Assembly: GCA_009103225.1 (NCBI GenBank)
Contig: RHPI01000797.1
Coordinates: 569,764-633,763 of the forward strand
Direction of reading: 5' to 3'
DNA: 64,000 nt
Source of the DNA: Chlorokybus atmophyticus
Taxonomy: Eukaryota > Streptophyta > Chlorokybophyceae > Chlorokybales > Chlorokybaceae
The position numbers and the translations under genes are program-made. The notes below the pieces were generated by a model that saw only the letters and a program-made list of their open reading frames with translations, had not been told where the DNA came from and searched no databases. Positions 23,212-34,450 of the stretch are shown here, in pieces (positions within the stretch are counted from its first letter, which is position 1; every line of letters begins with the position of its first letter).

Positions 23212-24655
23212 TCAAAGTTGCCACTCGGACAATATGAGCTCAAGAGTTCTTACGCTAGGTACCCACATGGAAGGCCAAGAGAACCCCTGCAACCTCAATG
23301 CAGCCTCGCGCATTCGTTGCCAGCCTTCATCCTCACATGTTGCTTGCGCACCGACTACCATTGCTTGGATGTCATCTGGCAGCAACCGCTGCGCGACGCC
23401 CTTGATTGCCAGCGCCGCACGGTCTGCCTCATTGTCAACTTGTTTACTCAATTCTTGGATTGAAGGGTTCAGCGCAACCAAGGTTGCCCATAATGACAGG
23501 GTGCCAGCGCTGCTTTGACAATTGCGAAGGGCCTGGATCACATCCACTTCATGCCTGTAGTCATCCGGAAGCGAGTAGGTTTCAAAAACAGGCAGGTTGT
23601 GCGGACTGCTCCAACTCCAGCGCTCAGAAGGGAAACCTTGCCAGACACTGCAGGCGCAAGCGGGGGACCAACTAAGTATTACAGTGTGGCAATTGCAATA
23701 GCACCAGCTGAGAGTCATATGCAACAAGTTTTGCATGTGAATTTCTATGGGTTGCAGTAATAAGTGTACATATAGGTAGCATATGGATGAGCATGCCCAA
23801 CGGTATGGCATGCAACAGTATTGCCTCATGGTTGCGCTGTATTCACTGCACCTGCCCAGGCTCTTAGCTGCTTGGCCATACACAGCAGGAATTGGTGGAG
23901 GTATGCGGAAACTGTTGCAGTTGTAGGCATAGACTCGATGCTCCCCGTCAGATATCACTTCTGCTGCAGCATTCTCTAAGGGGAAGCAGACACATGCAAC
24001 ACGAGCGCCTGCAACCAGCAACCGCTTCAGATCGCAAGAGGACACTATGTGGTTTTGCTTGCTGACTATTTTGGGCAATGAGCCATGGACAAGCAACACA
24101 AATGGTACCTGCGCCCAATGCCTTATTCAACTTGTCTCTCAGCTGCTCCAGTCCCTCGGGCAACAATGCAGCTACAACAACTGTCGCTTCTCCCAGATCA
24201 CAGCTGCAGACAGCCGCTTTCGTTACTGCTTCTGAAACCAACCGTTGATCAGTCATCTGTCTGCCTCCGCACACCACATGCACGCTGTGTGGCCTAACAT
24301 GAAACGCACCTCAGCACATCTGCAGTTCTGATCTCAACCAGATCTTCAACACCAGCAGCAGCTACGTTGCCGCGAGCCTGTCAACACACCTGATAAGTGG
24401 TTGGCACGCAGGCTGGTAGTGAGTGCATACAGCAACGTGACCTTGAGATGCACTGGGTTTTATGTGGTAATGAGAACCATACAAGTGACTTACCAGCTCA
24501 GCAATGTCTTCTTCAATTTCAAGTCCAACACCGCGTGCTCCGTACAGCTCTGTTGCTGCAATGTTAAATCGCCCATCACCGCACCCAAGATCGTAGACAA
24601 CATCTTGAGGGGTCACTTTCACTGCAAGCGGATATATTGTTGAGTCCGGTTCCAT
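23212..24655 (-). CDS. Class I SAM-dependent methyltransferase with C-terminal extension
   Basis: The minus strand was read from ATG 24655. Exon 1 ends at a GTAAGT donor after IAEL (about 24494) and holds the SAM-binding motif I, VVYDLGCGDGRFNIAATEL, and the acidic strand-2 end GVGLEIEED. Exon 2 is ARGNVAAAGVEDLVEIRTADVLR. Exon 3 carries DLGEATVVVAALLPEGLEQLRDKL. Exon 4 starts GARVACVCFPLE. Phases at these junctions (0, 2, 1) agree. The order fits the small FAM173/prokaryotic-type lysine methyltransferase group: D-x-G-x-G-x-G, then E/D, then a D-x2-x-A-T-V-V-x3-L-L-P block, then a strand ending F. A last exon of about 140 residues (SLPDDYRHEVDVIQALRNC...) joins in phase after GRIPPPIPAV...AKSLG and is not recognised. 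The stop is TAG or TGA near 23212, only about 180 bp from the convergent upstream gene. Target protein unknown. Confidence 0.7.
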
Positions 24656-25366
24656 AAGTCACAAGCTTGCATGCTTGGAAGGTAGATGCTGAAGGCTCGC
24701 CGGCACTCAAACAGCACAGAGGTGCACAACTTAATGCTTGCATGCATGCATGAATGACAAAAGAAGCGTCAACACTTGCACGCGTGGTTGCGTATGCCAT
24801 ATCAAAAGGCGCCTTACCCTACCAAGGGAAGGCGCTTGCTATTAGCTACACTATGCAGAATGAGTTAACAGGCATTGCGCAACTGCCAGTACATCAGTGC
24901 AAGGCGCAATCACTCGCTGACTACCGGTAAGCTGTAACGCATACAGGAGACCGGTTCATAGAGGCAGCAAGTATGACCGACTGCAACAACGTACGACTGG
25001 CTGCAAACTGACTCCATCAATGCCGCATACCCATGCTGAGAGCCAGGCGAACGGTGCGCCAAGTGGAGCGACGGAAGGGCGCCAGCGAGTCGCCCTCCAT
25101 CCAGCGAGGTAGAGGCCATCCCTCGTCCTCCCCCTCAAAGCCCTCCTCACCGACGTCCGCCATGCCGCCGCCGCTGACCAATCAAAACCCTAATGCAATG
25201 CACTCCAATGCGAACAATGCACTTCACCAGCAGGTCGTTAGCGATGCCCGGCTGCGCGTATTGGCAAGCGTCTGCAGTGTGCAAGCCCACACTGAAACAT
25301 TGCCCATTCTGGCCATAAGGGCAGCTACATCGCGGAGGAGGCGGCGGCGGTGGCCGCTGTGGAGAG
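24656..25366. other. Divergent spacer between methyltransferase and DLST
   Basis: Probable shared promoter region. It holds an imperfect hairpin at about 24809-24838 (AGGCGCCTTACCCT versus AGGGAAGGCGCTT) and a GC-rich stretch (25030-25170 and 25330-25366) directly before the DLST start. No additional gene is supported. Confidence 0.5.
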
Positions 25367-28300
25367 ATGAGCGCCATGCGGATCGCCGCGCGGGGGGCGA
25401 CGCTGTGGCGTCATGTTCGGCCGGTGAGTGCGCTATAATCTGCTGTGTGCTGCTGATGCCTATTGTTGCTGTTGAGGAGCTGAAGAGTTGGTTAAGGAAT
25501 TCAGCCTACAGCATAACCTCAGCATATACGCTGCATCAAGCTGCATGTATTGCATGATTTAAATTGATATTACTGCAGTGACAGCTTCATTTGGACGGGC
25601 GCTTTGCATGCTAATCACCATGGCAGATCGTGGTTTATATAACGTGCATTATCCTACATGCCGAGATGGTGCCAATCAATGGTCATGACTGCAGCGAGAG
25701 AGCAGCTGCAGTTATATGGTTTCTGGGCAGCTGCAGCCTTAGCATACTTGGGTGAATAATTTAGCAACACATGCACATAGCAGCAAAACATTAGTAACAC
25801 TGTGTGCCAGGTGGTTCTGCGGCATTCAAGTTCAAACGTGGTCATGTTCAAGGAAGCTGAGATTGTAACTGTCACACCGGCGTGCTGATAGCTGCCTCGG
25901 CATTCTTACTTGCAAATTAGTATTGAATTTTAGTCATGTTAAGCCGCTTGCTGGTGCAGTATGTAGTTTATGCTTGGCATGCAGAACGTACATCCGCCCT
26001 GTTGGGCATGTAAAATGCTACTTGCACCTGGCCTTTGGTATGCTGCACGCCAATGTAATGTATACAGAAAGCTACACTGCATGTCTCTATGCTATCGTCA
26101 TGCAGTTGCTGGTGTATGGTAGCGAGCGGTTGCCAGTGTTGATTTGCACTTGCGCCCTGACAAGAGCTACTGCAGGTTGGCATTCGTACAATCCATCAGT
26201 ACACCACGCGCCCGTCTTTATTGGTTCACTTGTCACAAGCATCTGGAAGGGGTAATGGTGCTGTTGTATACCAGACCATTTTACCACAGATGACCTTGAC
26301 TTAGCTCATGACATGACACATCCTCTGTTGCAGGTTCTTCACTCACACCCCCAACCCAATGGTAAGCTAAACATATCATAGCTGGTAAGCTAAAGATATC
26401 ATAGCTTTCAACTACTGTCAACTAATTGCCAGCCAGGCGCTGGGCGCTGTGCTTGCTGCTCGCATAGCGTCCATGTCCTGCGCTATCGACTGTTGCAACT
26501 AGCAGAATTGCATTGTATACATCTGGGTGCTGCGTTATAGTTCTACCAGGATCTATTTGGTTGCCCCTTCATACCCCGTACAGCATGCAGCGCATCACTG
26601 TTACACATGGGTCGGTCAGTTTCTTGCGCACATCCTGGCAGTTAGTGTTGACTGTGGTGCTAATCTGTCCTGAGCAGGTCTAGTTTGCTGAAAAGGGATG
26701 ACTTGGGTTTTGGGTGGCAATTCACCAGAGGGTTCGCAGCAAGCGGTAATCGGGTGCAGTCAGAATGCGCTGCAGAGATTTGTGGACACTAAACACATTT
26801 TTGATAGGAGAAGTGACCATCGAGACCCCTGCAATGGGCGAGTCCATCACCGAGGGAAGCATTGCTGATATTCTGAAAAGTAAGTACCTGTGCTTCCACA
26901 AAAGGCATGCGCTCGAATGTGATTTGCATCATTTGTGATGATGCTGTCCCACAGAGGAAGGAGAGTCAGTGCAAGCTGATGAAGTTATTGCGCAGATTGA
27001 GACCGACAAGGTACATTTGCAGCGTACTGTGTGTTGACTCAATCTCAGCGCCATCCCAGTAGTTGCATGCGCAATCAGCATGGCAATATACCTTGGGTTG
27101 GTTGCCATGCAGGTTACCATTGATGTGCGCGCACCTGAAGCAGGCGTCATTGTATCGGTAAGCCCATCCATCATGCGCATTTCATGTCATTTTGCATACC
27201 TTAGGTGGCTCGGTTCACATGTCCAAGGTGTGCAAGCTTCAGCAGGCACGCTGCCAACTGTCGCATCTCTGAGTGTTGCATGCAATAGCAAGGCTACAAG
27301 TAACTCTTGATCCGCCTGTTCGCTACAGTGGGCAGTGAAGCCGAATGACAATGTTACCGTTGGTCAAAAGCTAGCTACCTTGGGACCTGCTGGCGCAAAG
27401 CCTGCCAAGGCTGCGGAAGAACAACCAGTAGAAAAGGACAAGAAGAAGCCTAAAGAAGAAAAGCCAAAGGAGGAGAAGCCCAAGGTAGAGGTGAAGGAAG
27501 AGAAGCCAAAAGAGCAGAAGCCTGCAGGTGCTCCAACTGTGACCTCTGCATGCACGTCTGCGTACGATATTTCGCTGACAGCTGTGCGTTGCAGCCGCTG
27601 CACCCAAGGAGTCCGCAAAGCCACAAACATCTCCTCCATCTCCTCCACCCTCCTCGCCTGCTACGTCTGGCCCCCGAGAACGCAGAGTATGTCTGGCAGC
27701 GTCTCTCGCGCAAGCACAAGATGTAGCATCTTCATTCTGACTGCCTACAGTGTTGGTGTGCTTGGGCTCACACTTCATCCTGCTTTGCAGGTACCCATGT
27801 CCAGATTGAGAAAGCGTGTAGCACAGAGATTGAAGGACGCGCAGAATACATTTGCTCTCCTGACCACCTTCAATGAGATTGACATGTGAGCGAGAGCAAA
27901 TATGCTGAGTGCACAGGGCCATCGTTTGCAGTCATCGCGACAGCTGTTTTGAACACTGGAGCACTTGCATGTCCAGATTTTACTATGGGTTGTGTACTGC
28001 AGGACGAATCTGATGTCTTTGCGCAATGACTACAAGGACGCGTTCCTCAAGAAGCATGGAGTCAAGCTTGGCTTTATGTCTGCATTCGTCAAGGTAATCC
28101 ACGGTTGCGCCTAAATGCGGTTTGCTGGTTATCCTGGTAGTTATGCTGATTCCCTCATAACTACTGCAGGCATCTGTGGATGCACTGAAGTTGGAACCTG
28201 CTGTGAATGCTGTTATTGATGGTGAGGAGCTGGTCTACCGAGACTACTATGACGTCAGCATCGCTGTTGGGACGCCCAAGGTACCGTAACAACCTGAGCA

Positions 28301-28924
28301 TCGCTGTTAGCAAATGAGCAAGCAGCATGTCCGAAGCATCACGCTATCTCGTGGGTGGTCGCTCTGAGTGCATTGCTAACATGATGGTGGTTGCACGCAG
28401 GGTCTGGTTGTTCCAGTGTTGCGTAATGTTGACAGGATGAGCTTTGCGGATGTTGAGAAGACCATTAATCAGCTCGGTGAGAAGGCGCGGACTGGTGCTA
28501 TAGCTGTAGAAGACATGGCAGGAGGCACATTCACCATCTCAAACGGAGGCGTGTATGGCAGTTTATTGAGTACACCCATTATCAATCCCCCACAGGTAAG
28601 GACCTGTATATCTAACAATGCTGTCAAGTCAAAAGGCCTGTCTGCATCGCTGTGTCTTGCAGTCTAGACGTGAGCACTTTGGTTTTGAGAAGCAATGGCA
28701 GTGCTCTGTCTAATTCCACGCTTTCTGTGCAGTCTGCTATACTCGGCATGCATGCCATCCAAAATCGGCCCATGTTCATCAATGGCCAGATTGTACCAAG
28801 ACCCATGATGTACGTGGCGCTAACTTACGACCATCGGCTGATTGATGGCCGAGAGGCTGTCACCTTCCTCAAGCGCATCAAAGAGGTTGTTGAAGACCCC
28901 AGGCGTCTGCTGCTTGATGTATAG
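25367..28924 (+). CDS. DLST: 2-oxoglutarate dehydrogenase E2, dihydrolipoamide succinyltransferase (mitochondrial)
   Basis: Exon 1 (25367-25423) encodes a short basic presequence, [19 protein letters not shown], ending at a GTGAGT donor. After a long first intron the lipoyl domain follows: [15 protein letters not shown] (about 26835), [19 protein letters not shown] and [11 protein letters not shown]. The lipoylated lysine is the last codon before an intron near 27011. A Lys/Glu/Pro-rich hinge (about 27400-27530) leads straight into the catalytic domain, starting [18 protein letters not shown] and containing [12 protein letters not shown] and the active-site [10 protein letters not shown] (about 28830). 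TAG ends it at 28924. A separate E1/E3-binding domain is not visible, as is usual for eukaryotic DLST. The enzyme transfers succinyl groups to CoA in the TCA cycle. TGTAA at 28973-28977 is a likely polyadenylation signal. The N-terminal exons between 25423 and 26800 are the least certain part. Confidence 0.93.
26361..26406 (+). repeat. Tandem 23-bp duplication carrying a 5' splice site
   Basis: GGTAAGCTAAACATATCATA+GCT (26361-26383) is followed directly by a copy with one substitution (26384-26406). Each copy begins with a good GTAAGC donor. The first follows a plausible short DLST exon ending CCCAATG. Confidence 0.8.
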
Positions 28925-29894
28925 TCACCCGTTGCTGCTTTGCATCATGCTCAGTATGACATGGCGCTTTTATGTAAACAATTCAACAGAATATGAGGTG
29001 AAGCAGTGTCAGCACGACACTGTGCGTGCACTCAACATACCAGTGAACAGCGCAATCTTGCAATTGCACACTCATACATCATGCTGCGACTCAACCAAGT
29101 TGCGCACTGCGTTGGCAGTCGTCTTGGGACTTGCCCCGGCGCATTGCTTGTCCAAGTAGCAAGCCAACACCACGAGTTGATCATCCATACAGTCGTCGCC
29201 TGTTTACAAGCAACCACCTGGGTTGCGTTACACCCGAGGTACTACTCGCCATTAATGCGTGAGTACTGGTGGTATCGTATCATGGCACTCGGCCCTGGCC
29301 TGTGCTAGTGACTGGCATCCCGAGGTATAAGGCACAGTACCACAAGATACATGTAGTACACTGTACAGTGTAGCCCCGTCAGACTCAAAGTCTTTGGTCA
29401 CTCGAAGCGTCAAAAGCGTCACTTTCGAGGCGCGAGCCCGTGTGTGGCCGCGCCACGCAAGTGGAAGCTCGAAATGTACCGTTCGCTGCGCAGGTCAATT
29501 CAGTGCGACACAGAAAGTGCGCAGGCCGTGCACAAACAAAAATCTTCCCCATGGATTTGAGCCACCGGTCAGGTCTTCTGGCAGAAGCCGACTTACCGTC
29601 GGTTGCTTTCTGCGCTTTTAGCTCTGACTCGGTCTTCAAACCCAACATGTCCGGTGAGATCCGAGTGCTTACCCTGACAGTGACGCCAGCCTGCCGACGT
29701 GTCAGCGGTCTAAGCATTAGAGTCTAGAAGCGCCGCAACTGCCACTGTGTGAGCGCAGTATACAAGCAACATTCAGTCATTTCTGCCGGCGGCGGTGTAG
29801 TTGGCGGCGGCGGTATTGTGGTTGTAGTTGTCAGGGACGGGTGTTGACAGGCTTATTGGCTTGATCGAAAAGCAGTGACTTGCAGTTTGCAAGG
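28925..29894. other. Spacer between DLST and metallothionein 1
   Basis: No gene is recognised. It contains the short palindrome TACACTGTACAGTGTA (29357-29372) and a GC-richer part at 29400-29700. That part reads open in both directions but shows no family features. The last 150 bp are presumably the metallothionein promoter and 5' UTR. Confidence 0.45.
28973..28977 (+). terminator. Candidate polyadenylation signal TGTAA (DLST)
   Basis: TGTAA, the motif used by green algae, lies 49 nt after the DLST stop codon. Confidence 0.5.
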
Positions 29895-30440
29895 ATGACT
29901 TGCACTTGTGGATCCAATCCATCCGACTGCAATTGTGCCCAGGGCTGCAGCTGCGGTGAGGGCTGCCAGTGCAAGGACTGCGCCTTGCACAATCCGTCCG
30001 CCGGAGGCTCCGGCTGCGATTGCGGCAGCAACTGTTCCTGCGGTGAGAATTGCACCTGCGGCAACAGCTGCAGCTGCACGGCCTGCGGACCCAACAAGCC
30101 ATGCACCTGTGGCTCCAACTGCGACTGCAGCGCCAAGAAGGTGCGTGTTTTGTTGTACGTCTGTCTTGAAGGAAGATGTAACTGCTTAACACAAGCCGCG
30201 CTGGCTGCTTTATCCAGCAGCTCTTGGTTACCGTCAACTTGACATTGCGTGCCGTGCCTATGCACAAGCAACAGTTGCTGCTCTTCCAGTGCGCATGTGT
30301 TGATATTTCGGGCTGGCGGTGCAAGGGTTGTGATTGCTCACAACTGACTTGCCGTTAATTTCCAGGAGGGAACGTCCTGCACTTGCGGCTCCAACTGTGA
30401 GTGTGGCTTCTGCGCTGGAAAGCGTGCATCCGCTGTCTAA
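29895..30440 (+). CDS. Metallothionein-like Cys-rich protein, copy 1
   Basis: There are two exons: 29895-30140 (82 codons, ending GCCAAGAAG before GTGCGT) and 30366-30440 (24 codons plus TAA). The intron is phase 0. The 106-residue product has 27 cysteines, almost all in C-x-C pairs (TCTCGSNPSDCNCAQGC, then CSCGENCTCGNSCSC), and no aromatic residue until a single Phe near the C-terminus. This is the composition of metallothioneins, cytosolic proteins that bind Zn, Cu or Cd through thiolate clusters. A hinge without Cys (ALHNPSAGGSG) separates two Cys-rich parts. The same intron position as the next gene shows tandem duplication. Metal preference is not predictable. Confidence 0.88.
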
Positions 30441-31641
30441 GCCTCAGGCAAGCATCCATGCTTGATAGTGCCGTTGTCAGTTGAGATTATGCTGCTTCTG
30501 TCCTAGAAATGTACGCGTTTGCCAAAAGGTCGGACGGTGGGGTGTGGTTGCCCACTACCTGATGGGTGGGAGATGGAGAGTGAGTTCCCTTCTTTGGCGG
30601 AGAGGTGTTTTCGTGTCAACATATGTGTTGGGTGTGAGTAGGAGAGAAAGGAAGTGAGAGACGGAGAGAAAGAGAGGGGGAGAACAGAAATGTTGGGTAG
30701 CCAGGTGGCTGTTGTGCAGACATGCTGAGAAACGACGGTTGGTTTGAGCGAAGCATACGTTGAGTTGAGCTCGCTGGCTACTAGTTGCATATTTGGGTGC
30801 TGCTGTGACGCTTGCACTCTTGATCGCACTCTAGTCAAACGTCTTCAGTATGATTATGCTGATGGTAACCGGTGTCTTCTGCAGGACAACGACGTCTCAT
30901 GGGAGCATATACCGGCGTGCTTGCCAAAACCAAGTGAAGTGTGTCTATGGCGACTTTGTGACGTGTAGCTTAGTGTACAGGCATGAAACTGTGAACATTG
31001 CTCAGTACTCTGTGCAGTGCGTCAGTGCTTCTAGTCACGGCGTGGCGTTATGCCGGACCTTGTTGTTATGTGATGTTCCCCGTATCATAATACAGTCCCC
31101 ACTTTTCTCTGTACATCTGGTGCGATGGCACTTTGTTGATATTTGCTGTAAATGTTGCGGCTCAGGCAGTTGATGCTTGTAAGGTGGTATATTGCTTTGG
31201 TAGCCACGCTGCAAACCAAGTGGCACATGATATGCCTGACATGACGGCGTTTTGGCGCCATGTTGCCTGTTGTGAGGGTTTCATGCCTGGTGTTGATGTG
31301 TAAAATGATCCTTTTCAACTGCTACATTGCAGTAGCACAGGATGTGCTGTCCGTCGATGGCTGCATGATTGCCACGTTGTGCCGCAGGAGGTTGACAGCT
31401 CAGCCACATGACGCCTGTCAAAGACTCACACGCATACATCCGCCACAGAAGTCACGTCATATACGAAAGGCGTGCAGGCCATGTAGGTATAAGACCTTCT
31501 GCTCTGTGTCCAGGTAGTTGTCGGCAGCGTTTGCGTGAGCATTGTGTGCGTCTTGTGCTTACCCTGCTGGTAGTGTTTCTCCTTTGCTGTCTTGCAAGCC
31601 GGCGCAGCAAGCAACCAACTTCAAGCACACAACCCCTTACC
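30441..31641. other. Spacer between the two metallothionein genes
   Basis: It holds a purine/pyrimidine-skewed stretch of GAGAGAGAAAG (30640-30690). No gene is recognised and no obvious repeated metal-response element was identified by eye. Some sequence up to 31600 may be 5' UTR of copy 2. Confidence 0.4.
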
Positions 31642-32406
31642 ATGGCGTGCTCTGCTTGCGGCGACCCCAAGTGTCCCTGCAACGGCTCACAGTGCACCTG
31701 CGGGCACGAGTGCCACTGCAACACCTGCGCCCAGGCCCGCCCATGCACATGCGGGTTCAACTGCCATTGCAACGCCAAGACGGTTTGTACCTCATTGCGG
31801 CTTGTCTGTGTGTGCCTGCCTGCCCCGCGTGAGGCTGTCTGTCATAGTTCCGCAACGCAAGTTTAAGTAGTTGCATGCCTGACTGGCTGCACCGACACAG
31901 CTACTTGCATGCAATTATACGGTGTTTGCTGCATATTGTGTGCAGTCTAACCTTCAATGACTGCTTAGATGGTCTTGCTGTGCCTTGTCTGGTGATGTCC
32001 GGCATGTGAAGTACTTTGTTGACATCTTGGGGGCATGTGAAGACGAGGCCTAGGTTGGAGAGAGGGCGTGAGGGCTGCTGTGACTTGACAGTGTTGAGCA
32101 TGGTGATGTGAAGCATTACTTGGCCTTCTTGGCTGCATGAGGAGAGGAGGCCTTAGTAAGAAGGAGAGTGAGGAGGAGAGGCTGAGGAGAGAGACAGGTG
32201 GGTGGGAGATGTGGAGATGTTGGGTGGAGGATGAGGCAATTCATGTGTGTAACACAGTGCAGCACCATTATTGGTGTGTGAGACTTTATACCTTCATCAC
32301 TGGCAAACACAGTGGGTGTCGTTGTCTTCGGCAGCAGGGTGGGCCATGCGCCTGTGGACCTGACTGCCAATGCGCGTTCTGTACGGCCAAGCGGTCTGCT
32401 ACTTGA
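31642..32406 (+). CDS. Metallothionein-like Cys-rich protein, copy 2
   Basis: Exon 1 is 31642-31782 (47 codons, MACSACGDPKCPCNG...) and exon 2 is 32338-32406 (GGPCACGPDCQCAFC, ending TAKRSAT and TGA). The phase-0 intron falls after CNAKT, the exact counterpart of CSAKK in copy 1. The product is 69 residues with 18 Cys, shorter than copy 1 because the N-terminal Cys-rich block is smaller. Three His follow or neighbour Cys (CGHECHC, CHCN), absent from the equivalent part of copy 1, so the two may differ in metal preference. The acceptor could also be three bases upstream (GGCAG/CAG), adding one Gln. Confidence 0.85.
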
Positions 32407-34031
32407 AGGGTTTTGTCATCAATGCGGCGCGATGACTGTTCATGTGCCTCTTCGTCTACCTTACACGGCCCCTAAGTGCTGCCCAGCAGTGCTGCTCTGC
32501 AATGGCCGTAGTGAAACGTTTGTCTGCTGAAACGCCAGAGCATTTGCGTGCATGTTGTGCTCAAGTGGTGAGCAGTGCAGCGTTGTGACAACAAGTGTTA
32601 ACAGTGTATTGTACAGTTGGCTTGACTGATGGAGTACAATGTGACTGTTTCCCCTGCTTGTGGTATGCTAGGCAGGATGGTATGTTGTTTGTGCACTGTA
32701 TGAGGGTTTACTGCTTGCACTTTGCAGTCGTGCGCTTGTCTTGCAAGAGTGTCATGATATGGCAAAGATTGTACATAAACAGATGTACACACAGCGCCCA
32801 TGTGAGCAGGTACTAACTGAATGCATGCTTGTATGTCTAACGGGGCGGGCTAGCATTGGTATAGTGTAGCAAGCAGCCATAGAACTAGCCCGGTGGTTAA
32901 ATTTGATGTGTAAAGCGTGTGTATGCTTGTGCTGATGCATGCCATTCGCATTGTCCACATGCATGCTGCCACCGTACCATACCCCTTATATACAACAGGG
33001 AAAGAGTGAAAGCACAACCTCTATTATCATTGTCATTCAACTGTCCGATATCAGTGCTGCCACCATACCTACCTGCTCAACAACACAACCAAAGACATTC
33101 TCATGCATGCCGTAATCCTTGCATACTATATTATACATACACCCTGTCATCCTAAGCAAGCGCGGTGTCTACATCAGTAGGCGGATTGGAGGAGGCGGAG
33201 GGTCTTGCGGTAAGGGACTCAAAGGTAAAAGAGACTAGCTAGTGTTGGTGGTGAGCATGCGATTATTGGGGTATGCTGCTTATTGAGTTGAGTGTTGGTG
33301 CTGTTGTAAGAGTGTTGCGTGTCGCTGTGCTGATTGCAATGGTACTACAATGTATGTGGCGTTCAAGTAGTATCATGGAGTAGTGCAAAAGATGTGTCAT
33401 GCATAGCGTGCATGTATTGTACAAATATGGTATCAATTTATCGGTTGCTGTTATTTTTGCCATCCATATCGTTTGGTGGGCACTAGTATGCACGTGGACA
33501 TGTGAGTTAACACATATCAAAAGCTCCATGATAATAAAGTGAAGCAACATAATGATGATAATATTGTGTCATGGGCATAATGACGCATATCAACCACACG
33601 TGCATTAGGTGAGCAATTATTATTATTTGTTTGTTGCATGCTCTAGCATCTGTCTGTTGTGCACTTTTTCCCCCACAAACCAACAGTGGATATTGCTTAT
33701 GTCAAAAATGTTCTCTGTAAATTGTAGACGGACATGTAAGTAGATGCAGAAGTTCGCATAAAGACAACTGCAGATACATGAGTAGCGCTTCATCCGCAAC
33801 AACATATGTTAATGTTGATTTTACGCTTAGGCGGTGTGACTAGTTCATTAGCAAAAATGGCTAGAATTTGGATTATCATGGTATTACACTATTTTATGCG
33901 AGTATTGGTGCAATGCTTTGAATTGATTGAACTCATCAATGCATACAATCAATGTATCACATGGATGATAATGATCACTGCATTCAACCAACCATTGTTA
34001 AATCACACCTTTCATGAAAGTCCTTCGATGT
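32407..34031. other. Gene-free AT-rich spacer
   Basis: No gene is recognised. Local features are a TGTAA near 32908 and TTATTATTATTTGTTTG near 33620. An open frame at 33806-34075 has a composition reflecting AT-rich DNA rather than a known protein. Confidence 0.45.
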
Positions 34032-34120
34032 TGTCACGAATTGGGATAAATTGTGACAGACCTCACTCATGGTAGTGTCTTTTACTACCATAGCCTAGTG
34101 GTCGGGCCCCAATTGTTACA
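34032..34120 (+). repeat. Left LTR of the TRIM
   Basis: It starts with an inverted repeat (TGTCAC...GTGACA), contains a stem GGTAGTGTCTTTTACTACC and an A-box-like TAGCCTAGTGG at 34091-34101. Confidence 0.92.
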
Positions 34121-34155
34121 ATGGTTTCGGAGCTTGACGTCTCAGGTTCAATTCC
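34091..34155 (+). promoter_or_regulatory. tRNA-like A box and B box in the TRIM
   Basis: TAGCCTAGTGG (34091-34101) fits the A-box consensus TRGYNNARNNG, and GGTTCAATTCC (34145-34155) fits the B-box consensus GGTTCRANNCC. The start-to-start spacing is 54 nt, within the range of a type 2 RNA polymerase III promoter. A TTTT at 34499-34502 in the right LTR could end such a transcript. This is an inference from motif matches only. Confidence 0.45.
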
Positions 34156-34450
34156 CGTAGGGGACTGAGGCAGATCCAAGGCAAAAACAAAAACATTTGG
34201 AGCGGCTTGCCCTAGGCTGGGCGCGGGATCACGACCTGCGCGCCGAGCCAGTTCAACCTAAGGCCGCGTGAGCGGTCGCGCTGCGATGGCAGGTCGCGCG
34301 GTGAGGATGGCCGTTCGGTCGGTTAGGACCGTTCGTTGGCCGGATCCAACAGGCCGCGGGCAGACCGATTGTGGTACGGCCGCGAAAACGGCGACGTGGG
34401 CTAGTGCCTCATTGGATTATGAGGAACTCATGGGTTAAATTGGGGAGGAA

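Noticed and set aside
33806-34075. 89-codon frame running into the TRIM
   Set aside because: It reads into the left LTR of the TRIM, so its end is a by-product of the insertion, and it lacks any recognisable feature.
34091-34155. A genuine tRNA gene
   Set aside because: A and B boxes match, but no acceptor stem, anticodon arm or proper T-stem can be drawn, and the region belongs to the TRIM.
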